A stretch of 18,260 bases of DNA from Anaerolineaceae bacterium UBA3924 (GTDB lineage: Bacteria; Chloroflexota; Anaerolineae; Anaerolineales; Anaerolineaceae), in NCBI GenBank assembly GCA_002385985.1, contig DGEO01000035.1, positions 6,261 to 24,520 on the forward strand, read 5' to 3'. The notes under the pieces are model-generated. The model was not told the DNA's origin and ran no database searches. It saw only the letters and a program-made list of their open reading frames with translations. The position numbers and the translations under genes are program-made. Position 1 is the first letter of the stretch, and each line of letters starts with the position of its first letter. Below are positions 12,678 through 18,260 of the stretch, piece by piece.

Positions 12678-13603
12678 TTGTTCAGCGGGTGGAAGCCCTC
12701 GCCCAGCGCTTCGTGCGCCGTGCCGATCACCATGAAGGCCTTCGGGTCGGCGGCGCTGACAATGGCTTTGAGCTGGTTCACTTCAGCCCGGGTGACCACG
12801 CAGTAGAGCACGGGACGGCTCTGCCCGGTCCATGCGCCGGTGCCCGGCAGGATGGTGATCCCCCGCTCGAGGGTTTCGAAGATCTGCTTTGAGACGTCTT
12901 CGGGGTAGTTTGTCACGATGATGGCGGTGCGGAACACGCTGGAGCCTTCAGAGGCAGCCTCGGCCGCCAGCCCGGAGACGTAAATGACCACCAGGCCGTA
13001 AAGCGCCACTCGCCAGTCAAAGGAGAAGCCGCTGGCCAGCACCACGGCGGCGTCGGTGATCAGGTAGGCGTGGGATATGGAAATGCCAAACCGGAAGTTG
13101 AGGATGCGGCCCAGGATGTCCGAACCGCCGCTGGTGCCCTGTCCGCGGTAGACCAGGCCCAGGCCGATGCCCAGCAGCAGGCCGCCGTAGATGGTGTTGA
13201 GCACCATATCGCCGGTCACCCCCTGCTCCGGGATGAACAGCACCAGCAGGTCGGTGAACAGGGAGAAGGCAGTGATGGACACGGCCGTGCGCAGGGCGAA
13301 GCGCGAGCCGCCCAGATGCCGCCAGCCCAGGATGAACAGGGGGACATTGCCGATGAACACCATCAGGCCGATCGGCCAGTTGGTGTAGTAGTTGATAATC
13401 TGGGCCGCGCCGCTGATGCCGCCGGACACCAGCAGGGCGGGGACCAGGAACAGGCGCATGGCCAGCGCCTGGATCAGCGCGCCGATCAGGATGAAGGAAT
13501 AATCACGTACGAGCTTCCAGGTAAAACGGACCTGGCCGAATTCTGCTTTGAACCACTGGACAACCGTCTGCCCAATCCCCCCTCCGGGGCCTTTACCTTG
13601 CAT
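12668..13603 (-). CDS. YitT family membrane protein (DUF161 + DUF2179)
   Basis: A 311-residue protein. The N-terminal part has about five membrane helices (roughly 35-55, 60-70/78-95, 105-125, 138-152 and 180-212). It carries the YitT motifs LFLVPALLVSGGISGAAQII (51-70) and GTSGGSDILGRIL (156-168, normally GGTDI). The C-terminal soluble DUF2179 domain (225-305) has VFRTAIIVTNYPEDVSKQI and RGITILPGTGAWTG, then the VLYCVVTRAEVNQLKAIV strand-helix. Family members are of uncertain function; transport is suspected. The start at 13603 has AAGGAAG 7 bases upstream, and a good promoter precedes it. The 3' end overlaps the YhhN gene by 10 bases (convergent). Confidence 0.93.
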   Translation of the reverse strand: MQGKGPGGGIGQTVVQWFKAEFGQVRFTWKLVRDYSFILIGALIQALAMRLFLVPALLVSGGISGAAQIINYYTNWPIGLMVFIGNVPLFILGWRHLGGSRFALRTAVSITAFSLFTDLLVLFIPEQGVTGDMVLNTIYGGLLLGIGLGLVYRGQGTSGGSDILGRILNFRFGISISHAYLITDAAVVLASGFSFDWRVALYGLVVIYVSGLAAEAASEGSSVFRTAIIVTNYPEDVSKQIFETLERGITILPGTGAWTGQSRPVLYCVVTRAEVNQLKAIVSAADPKAFMVIGTAHEALGEGFHPLNNQD

Positions 13604-13642
13604 TTGTGCACTTCCTTTAATAGATGGGTGATTAGCGCCGGA

Positions 13643-13671
13643 ATTATACCGGAGACAGGTGAATATGATAA
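13643..13671 (-). promoter_or_regulatory. Promoter of the YitT gene
   Basis: On the minus strand: TTATCA (13671-13666), 17-base spacer, TATAAT (13648-13643). It is a consensus -10 with a four-of-six -35. The start codon lies about 40 bases downstream. Confidence 0.8.
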
Positions 13672-13684
13672 GTGCGGGTTTGGC

Positions 13685-13795
13685 GGGGGTGCGCGCCCTT
13701 CTGCACCCCCATGGGAGTTCCTCCCTTCTCAGGTAGCGAGGGGTTCATGTCCACCCATCTCCCTGGAAGGGGGCCTACCCCCATGGGGGCACGCC
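13685..13795. repeat. Cluster of inverted repeats (quasi-palindromic element)
   Basis: GGGGGTGC/GCACCCCC (13685-13692, 13703-13710) forms one hairpin. CCCCCATGGG occurs at 13706-13715, and the perfect palindrome CCCCCATGGGGG at 13778-13789. The ~85 bases from the first CCATGG to the second resemble their own reverse complement in many places, so the whole stretch can form an imperfect long hairpin. It separates two divergent promoters and may be a repeated intergenic element. No reading frame is seen. Confidence 0.6.
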
Positions 13796-13823
13796 GGTGA
13801 TCTTTCCACAAAAACTCAATCCT

Positions 13824-13852
13824 TTGACATTCTGCCTGCCCAAGACTAAAAT
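13824..13852 (+). promoter_or_regulatory. Near-consensus promoter of coaE and the cdaA operon
   Basis: TTGACA (13824-13829), 17-base spacer, TAAAAT (13847-13852). The -35 is perfect and the -10 has five of six. The transcript would begin near 13859, about 40 bases before the GTG at 13899. Confidence 0.85.
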
Positions 13853-13898
13853 GAAATAGTCACACCGCTGCATGGAAATCCGCCATAGAGGAGCGCCC

Positions 13899-14537
13899 GT
13901 GAGCGAATGGGAGGGTACGTACGTCATCGGACTGACCGGCAACATCGGGACAGGCAAGAGCGTGGTCCGCAGGATGCTGGAGCAGCTGGGCGCCTACGGC
14001 ATCGACGCTGACGTGCTTTCTCATCGGGTGACAGCCAGAAACGGACCGGCCTACCAGCCGATTGTGGAGACCTTCGGGAGCCAGGTGCTGCGCGAGGATG
14101 GGGAAATCGACCGCGCCCGGCTGGGAAAACTGGTCTTCAGCGATCCTGAAAAACTGTCTGTGCTGGAATCAATCGTGCATCCTCTGGTAAGGCAGGCCAT
14201 CGACGCCGAAGTATCCACGGCGAGCAGGCCTGTGGTCGTGCTGGAGGCCATCAAGCTGCTGGAGACCAGCCTGCGGAAGCAGTGCGACAGCCTGTGGGTG
14301 GTGTACGCCTCACCCGAAGTGCAGCTGCGCCGCCTGGTGGAAAGCCGCGGCATGGATGAGCAGGACGCTCGCCAGCGCATCCAGGCCCAGCCGCCGCAGG
14401 AGGAAAAGGTGGCCGCCGCCGACGTCGTCATCGACAACTCCGGATCTGTCAATCAAACCATGGAGCAGGTGACCCGGGCCTGGAACCGCCTGGTTCCCGT
14501 TCCGGCCGAAAACCTTAACCGACGCTTCTCCCTCTAG
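13899..14537 (+). CDS. coaE: Dephospho-CoA kinase
   Basis: A 212-residue kinase that phosphorylates dephospho-CoA in the last step of coenzyme A synthesis. It has the P-loop GLTGNIGTGKS (11-21), the IDADVLSH substrate motif (35-42), then the LVFSDPEKLSVLESIVHPLVR segment (78-98) and DVVIDNSGS (176-184). The GTG at 13899 is preferred because AGAGGAG (13887-13893) is 5 bases upstream. An in-frame ATG at 13872 lacks a ribosome site but lies after the predicted transcript start. The lid-region PLLFE motif of most CoaE reads AIKLLE here (117-122), a substitution that keeps the Leu-Leu and Glu. It starts the coaE-cdaA-cdaR-der run. Confidence 0.93.
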   Translation: MSEWEGTYVIGLTGNIGTGKSVVRRMLEQLGAYGIDADVLSHRVTARNGPAYQPIVETFGSQVLREDGEIDRARLGKLVFSDPEKLSVLESIVHPLVRQAIDAEVSTASRPVVVLEAIKLLETSLRKQCDSLWVVYASPEVQLRRLVESRGMDEQDARQRIQAQPPQEEKVAAADVVIDNSGSVNQTMEQVTRAWNRLVPVPAENLNRRFSL

Positions 14538-14619
14538 TACCAGCGCCCCAATGCTTGCCCGCCGGCGGCAGCCGGCTCCGGTCAACAGCCTTGAAACGAC
14601 TGGTTGGAATCGAAGAACT

Positions 14620-15510
14620 GTGTCAGACCTGCTAAACGAAATTCTCTTCTTGTTTCAACGCTTCACCTGGTTAAGCGCCATCGACCTGCTGCTCGTGACG
14701 CTGATTTTCTTTGCGCTGTTCATGATGCTTCGCGACACGCAGGCCATGGTGCTGCTGCGCGGGGTGCTGCTGATCATCATCATGTTCAGCCTGCTGACCA
14801 GCCTGGTAGAGCTGCCAGCCTTCTCCTGGCTGGTGAGTACCACGCTGCCGGCGCTGCTGTTTGCCATACCGGTGATCTTTTCGCCTGAAATCCGGCGCGG
14901 CCTGGAGCGAATCGGCCGGGCCGGCTCGGCGGCAGGCCTGTTCAACCACAACGCCGCCTCCGGCGTGGCCGTCCAGGTGACCATCCGCGCGGTGGTGACG
15001 GCCTGCGCGCGCCTCTCGGCCCGCCAGCATGGCGCGCTGATCGTGCTGCAGCGCAGCGACTCGCTGCAGGAGTACATCAACACCGGGGTCAAGCTCAACG
15101 CCATCGTCACCCCGGAACTGCTGCTGCAGGTGTTCTACCCCAACACGCCGCTGCACGACGGCGCGGCGATTATTGCCGACAACCGGCTGGTGGCGGCTGC
15201 CTGCGTCATGCCGCTGTCGGCCAGCGGCATCCTCAACCGTACGCCCGAGCGGCAGATGGGCCTGCGTCACCGGGCGGCACTGGGCACCTCGGAGGCCACC
15301 GACGCCATCACCATCGTGGTCTCGGAGGAGACCGGGTCCATTTCCATCGCCCACGGCGGGCGCATGATCCGACGTCTTGACAGCGAGCGTCTGGAAAACA
15401 TCCTGCTGGCTTTCTTCCAGCAGAGCAATATATCCAACCGTTCGATGGGCTGGGTCGGCCGGCTGTTCAAACGGCCTGAACCGCAAATCCACCAGGAAGA
15501 GCAACCATGA
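14620..15510 (+). CDS. cdaA: Diadenylate cyclase CdaA
   Basis: A 296-residue enzyme that joins two ATP into the second messenger c-di-AMP at the membrane. Three membrane helices (about 20-38, 42-62, 72-88) precede the DAC domain (about 100-250), which carries the catalytic LHDGA (178-182, DGA at 180-182) and GLRHRAALG (214-222, RHR at 216-218), then VVSEETGSISIA. The GTG at 14620 (SDLLNEILFLF) fits the family's usual N terminus. An in-frame ATG at 14551 would add 23 residues, but neither start has a strong ribosome site. Its stop overlaps the next start by 4 bases (ATGA), coupling it to cdaR. Confidence 0.95.
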   Translation: MSDLLNEILFLFQRFTWLSAIDLLLVTLIFFALFMMLRDTQAMVLLRGVLLIIIMFSLLTSLVELPAFSWLVSTTLPALLFAIPVIFSPEIRRGLERIGRAGSAAGLFNHNAASGVAVQVTIRAVVTACARLSARQHGALIVLQRSDSLQEYINTGVKLNAIVTPELLLQVFYPNTPLHDGAAIIADNRLVAAACVMPLSASGILNRTPERQMGLRHRAALGTSEATDAITIVVSEETGSISIAHGGRMIRRLDSERLENILLAFFQQSNISNRSMGWVGRLFKRPEPQIHQEEQP

Positions 15511-16763
15511 GTTACCTGCAGCAGTTTACCAAGACGCTCCCCACATTGTTGACGGCGTTCATCTTAGCGGTGGCCGTTTGGATCTCGGCGGAGACGTCCA
15601 ACAACCCCACGGAAGAGGCCAATTTCCCCCAGCCGGTGCCCCTGGAAGTGGTGGGGCAGGACCCTGGCCTGGTGATCACCAGCAGCATGCCCAGCTCGGT
15701 GGTGCTCACCATCCGCGCTCCGCAGTCGGTCTGGCAGGCGCTGCGGGCCAATCCCGGTCTGGTGCGCGCCGTGCTCGACCTCTCGGGCCTGGAGACGGGC
15801 ACGCACACGGTGCAGGTGCAAATTCAGGTCGGGCGCAGCCCGTATGAGATCGTCAACCACTCGCCTCGCAGCGTGAATGTGACCCTGGAGCGGCTGATCA
15901 GCCGCACGCTGCCCATCGATCTGGTGGTCCGGGGCGAGCCGGCCATCGGTTATCAGGCTGAAACGCCGGAGCTTTCGCACGATACGGTCATTGTCAGCGG
16001 CCCCGAGACGCTGGTTAATCAGGTGCAGTCGGTGCGCGCCCTGCTCGACCTGTCCGGCGCGACGGAGCCGATCACCCGCAACATCACCCTGCAGGCGCTG
16101 GACAGCAGCGAGTCGGTGGTCAACGGCATCTCCATCACCCCGGACCGGATCACCGCCGCGGTGGAGGTGGCCCAGCGCTTCGGCTACCGCAATGTGGTGG
16201 TCAAGGCGGAGGTAATCGGCCAGATTGCCAACGGCTACCGGCTGACCAACATATCCGTTTTCCCGCCGGCGGTGACGGTGTACTCGCCCAATCCGCAGAT
16301 CATCAGCTCGCTGCCCGGGGTGATCTCCACCCTGCCGGTGGATCTGACCGGCGTGCAGGACGACATCGACATCTCCGTGGCGCTGGACCTGCCGCCCGGC
16401 GTGCTGGTGGTGGGGGATGAAAACGAGGTGCTGGTGCGCGTCGGCGTGGCGGCCATCGAATCCTCCCTGACCCTGGACAACATGCCCGTGGAGGTGGCCG
16501 GACTGCCGGCCAACCTGGCCGCAGTGGTTGCTCCGGAGACCGTCACGGTTATCTTCTCCGGGCCGGTAGCGCTGCTGGACCAGCTGAACCGGGAGAACAT
16601 CCGCGTGTACGTCGAGATCGACGAACCCAGAGTGGGTACTTTCCAGGCGACCCCGCAGGTGGAGGTGGTCATCCGGGACGTGGTGGTACAATCGGTGATA
16701 CCGAATTCAGTGGAAGTGGTCATCAGTCAGGCCACGGCAGCGACACCATCATCTAACCGGTAA
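15507..16763 (+). CDS. cdaR: YbbR-domain protein, CdaA regulator (CdaR-like)
   Basis: A 418-residue extracytoplasmic protein tethered by one N-terminal helix (about 11-27, LPTLLTAFILAVAVWIS). It is followed by about four tandem YbbR beta domains (roughly 45-125, 128-215, 218-315, 320-410). Repeated signatures are visible: PVPLEVVGQDPGLVITSSMPSSVVLTIRAP, then LPIDLVVRGEPAIGYQ, GYRLTNISVFPPAVTVYSP and MPVEVAGLPANLAAVVAPETVTVIFSGP. In Firmicutes this protein binds CdaA and adjusts c-di-AMP synthesis. The 4-bp overlap with cdaA supports the same partnership here. der begins 13 bases after the stop; glmM is not adjacent. Confidence 0.93.
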   Translation: MSYLQQFTKTLPTLLTAFILAVAVWISAETSNNPTEEANFPQPVPLEVVGQDPGLVITSSMPSSVVLTIRAPQSVWQALRANPGLVRAVLDLSGLETGTHTVQVQIQVGRSPYEIVNHSPRSVNVTLERLISRTLPIDLVVRGEPAIGYQAETPELSHDTVIVSGPETLVNQVQSVRALLDLSGATEPITRNITLQALDSSESVVNGISITPDRITAAVEVAQRFGYRNVVVKAEVIGQIANGYRLTNISVFPPAVTVYSPNPQIISSLPGVISTLPVDLTGVQDDIDISVALDLPPGVLVVGDENEVLVRVGVAAIESSLTLDNMPVEVAGLPANLAAVVAPETVTVIFSGPVALLDQLNRENIRVYVEIDEPRVGTFQATPQVEVVIRDVVVQSVIPNSVEVVISQATAATPSSNR

Positions 16764-16776
16764 GGAGTATCCAGGC

Positions 16777-18138
16777 ATGAAACCAGTTGTTGCCCTGGTC
16801 GGACGGCCAAACGTGGGCAAAAGCACGCTGTTCAATCGACTGGCCGGAGAGCAGCTGGCCATTGTGGACGAGGTTCCCGGCACTACCCGGGACCGCCTGC
16901 TGGCCGAATCGGAATGGAACGGGGTGCATTTTGACATCATCGACACCGGGGGCATCGACCCCACCGCATTCAGCGGCCAGTCGGTGCTGTCCATCGCCTC
17001 CGCCGAGTACATCGAGCAAATCCGCCAGCAGGCCGAAATTGCCGTGCGCGAATCCGACGTGATCCTGTTCATCGTGGACGCGTCGGCCGGGGTCACTCCG
17101 GCGGACATGGAAGTGGCCCAGTTCCTGCGCCGCAACCAGAAGAACGTGGACGGCATGCTGCGCCCGCCGGTGTTCCTGGTGGTCAACAAGGCCGACAGCG
17201 CCGCACTGCGCGAGCGAGCGTTCGAGTTCTACGAGCTGGGCATGGGCGAACCTTACCCCATCTCGTCCCTGCACGGCACCGGCACCGGGGACCTGCTTGA
17301 TGACGTCGTGGCCTCCTTCCCGGCGCAGGCCGAAGAGGAAGAGGACGACTCTGTCAAGATCGCGCTGGTCGGCAAGCCCAATGTGGGCAAGTCCAGCCTG
17401 CTCAACCGCCTGGTGGGGGAGGAGCGCACCATCGTCAGCCCCATCGCCGGGACCACCCGTGACGCCATCGACACCCGCATCGAATACAACGGGATGCCCA
17501 TCACGCTGATTGACACCGCCGGGATTCGCCGCCGCGGGCGCATTGAGCCGGGGGTGGAAAAGTACAGCGTGATCCGCGCCATGAAGGCCATCGAGCGGGC
17601 CGACGTGGCCCTGCTGGTCATCGACGCGACCGCCGACATCACCGCGCAGGACACGCACATCGCCGGGTACATTCTGGAGGCCTGGAAGAGCGCCGTGGTT
17701 GTGGTCAACAAGTGGGACGCCATCGAGAAAGACACCTACACCATGCAGTCCTACACCGAGCGCATCCGCCGGGAGCTGAACTTCATGAGCTACGTGCCGC
17801 TGGTGTTCATCTCCGCCAAGACCGGGCAGCGGGTTGACCAGGTGCTGCCCACGGCCTTGCGGGTGCAGGAGGAGCGCCTGGCGCGGATCCCCACCGGAGC
17901 GCTCAACCGCATCCTGCAGAAGGCACAGGACCGGCACTCGCCGCCCTCGCATGCCGGCCGCCAGCTGAAGCTCTACTACGGCACGCAGGTGAAGGTGGAC
18001 CCGCCCACATTCCTGGTGCACGTCAACGACCCGTCGCTGGGGCACTTCACCTACCTGCGCTATCTGGAAAACCAGATCCGCGAGGAGTACCCGTACACCG
18101 GCACGCCCATCCGGGTGGTGCTGAAAGCCCGGCGTTAA
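16777..18138 (+). CDS. der: GTPase Der (double-Era GTPase)
   Basis: A 453-residue ribosome-assembly GTPase acting on the 50S subunit. It has two tandem G domains: GRPNVGKST (9-17), DTGG (56-59) and NKAD (137-140) in the first; GKPNVGKSS (199-207), DTAGIRRRG (246-254) and NKWD (311-314) in the second. An acidic linker (EEEEDDSV, about 186-193) sits between them. The C-terminal KH-like domain follows (about 355-450), with the motif FLVHVNDPSLGHFTYLRYLENQIREEYPYTGTPIRVVLK. Length is normal for Der. The start ATG 16777 has AAGGAG 9 bases upstream. It ends 8 bases before the tRNA promoter. Confidence 0.97.
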   Translation: MKPVVALVGRPNVGKSTLFNRLAGEQLAIVDEVPGTTRDRLLAESEWNGVHFDIIDTGGIDPTAFSGQSVLSIASAEYIEQIRQQAEIAVRESDVILFIVDASAGVTPADMEVAQFLRRNQKNVDGMLRPPVFLVVNKADSAALRERAFEFYELGMGEPYPISSLHGTGTGDLLDDVVASFPAQAEEEEDDSVKIALVGKPNVGKSSLLNRLVGEERTIVSPIAGTTRDAIDTRIEYNGMPITLIDTAGIRRRGRIEPGVEKYSVIRAMKAIERADVALLVIDATADITAQDTHIAGYILEAWKSAVVVVNKWDAIEKDTYTMQSYTERIRRELNFMSYVPLVFISAKTGQRVDQVLPTALRVQEERLARIPTGALNRILQKAQDRHSPPSHAGRQLKLYYGTQVKVDPPTFLVHVNDPSLGHFTYLRYLENQIREEYPYTGTPIRVVLKARR

Positions 18139-18145
18139 GCGACCC

Positions 18146-18174
18146 TTGACGTGATCGAAAAGGTGTACTATAAT
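18146..18174 (+). promoter_or_regulatory. Promoter of initiator tRNA-Met
   Basis: TTGACG (18146-18151), 17-base spacer, TATAAT (18169-18174). The transcript would begin about 6 bases before the mature tRNA 5' end. Confidence 0.9.
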
Positions 18175-18186
18175 CACCGTCGTTGA

Positions 18187-18258
18187 TGCGGGGTAGAGCA
18201 GTGGCAGCTCGTCGGGCTCATAACCCGGAGGTCGTTGGTTCGAATCCAACCCCCGCTA
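18187..18258 (+). tRNA. Initiator tRNA-Met (anticodon CAU)
   Basis: The cloverleaf has acceptor TGCGGGG/CCCCGCT, D stem GAGC/GCTC, anticodon loop CTCATAA and T loop TTCGAAT. Position 1 (T) cannot pair with position 72 (T), the mismatch typical of bacterial initiator tRNA. The anticodon stem has the GGG/CCC pairs next to the loop that mark fMet tRNA. The discriminator is A, and the CCA is not encoded. The window ends 2 bases later, so downstream context is unseen. Confidence 0.95.
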
Positions 18259-18260
18259 CT

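Noticed and set aside
13070..13849. 259-codon plus-strand frame opposite the YitT gene
   Set aside because: Gln/Asp/Ala-rich shadow translation that runs on into the promoter and repeat region.
15564..16691. Long minus-strand open frame opposite ybbR
   Set aside because: Its translation is His/Arg/Asp-rich without any domain, and it is fully antisense to the YbbR gene.
16753..18249. 498-codon minus-strand frame opposite der
   Set aside because: Der is certain on the plus strand; this frame also runs through the tRNA-fMet gene and has no protein family features.

Overview
The window looks like a GC-rich bacterial chromosome segment, most probably from Chloroflexota (Anaerolineae-like). This is inferred from the character of the proteins (for example the YacP-like NYN protein, the lamin-tail lipobox-free exported protein, and the lysoplasmalogenase and YitT pair) and not from a search. 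Most of it is a core housekeeping region: DNA polymerase III tau (dnaX), ybaB, recR, the ribosome-assembly GTPases era and der, coaE, a diadenylate cyclase with its YbbR regulator, and two tRNA genes.

Layout. Positions 2-990: the tail of an energy-coupling-factor transporter (EcfT/CbiQ end, then the CbiO ATPase). 1075-1431: an unrecognised small acidic protein, convergent with a DinB-like protein (minus), with a strong bidirectional terminator between them. 4956-2215 (minus): a three-gene ABC-2 exporter operon (ATPase, permease, permease). 4957-6344: an AT-richer accessory patch. It holds a hicAB toxin-antitoxin locus in which the toxin is broken by two lesions while the antitoxin is intact, several hairpins, and a tRNA-Arg(CCU) with its own promoter. 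6345-6830 (minus): NYN-domain protein, divergent from 6900-9545 (plus): lamin-tail protein, DUF1992 protein, dnaX. 9701-10666: ybaB and recR, closed by a terminator. 10961-12677: era and a YhhN lysoplasmalogenase-like gene, overlapping tail to tail with a YitT-family gene (minus). 13899-18138: coaE, cdaA, cdaR (ybbR) and der, driven at least in part by a near-consensus promoter upstream of coaE. 18187-18258: initiator tRNA-Met with its own near-consensus promoter.

How the genes work together. dnaX-ybaB-recR is a classical replication/repair cluster. cdaA and cdaR overlap by 4 bp and form the c-di-AMP synthesis module, here without the usual glmM next door. The ABC operon is a self-contained exporter of unknown substrate. 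No CRISPR array, prophage or intact insertion sequence is visible. The least ordinary part is the degenerate hicA / intact hicB locus. Its frameshift falls exactly in a perfect 12-bp inverted repeat, which suggests a palindrome-templated mutation or a sequencing artefact.
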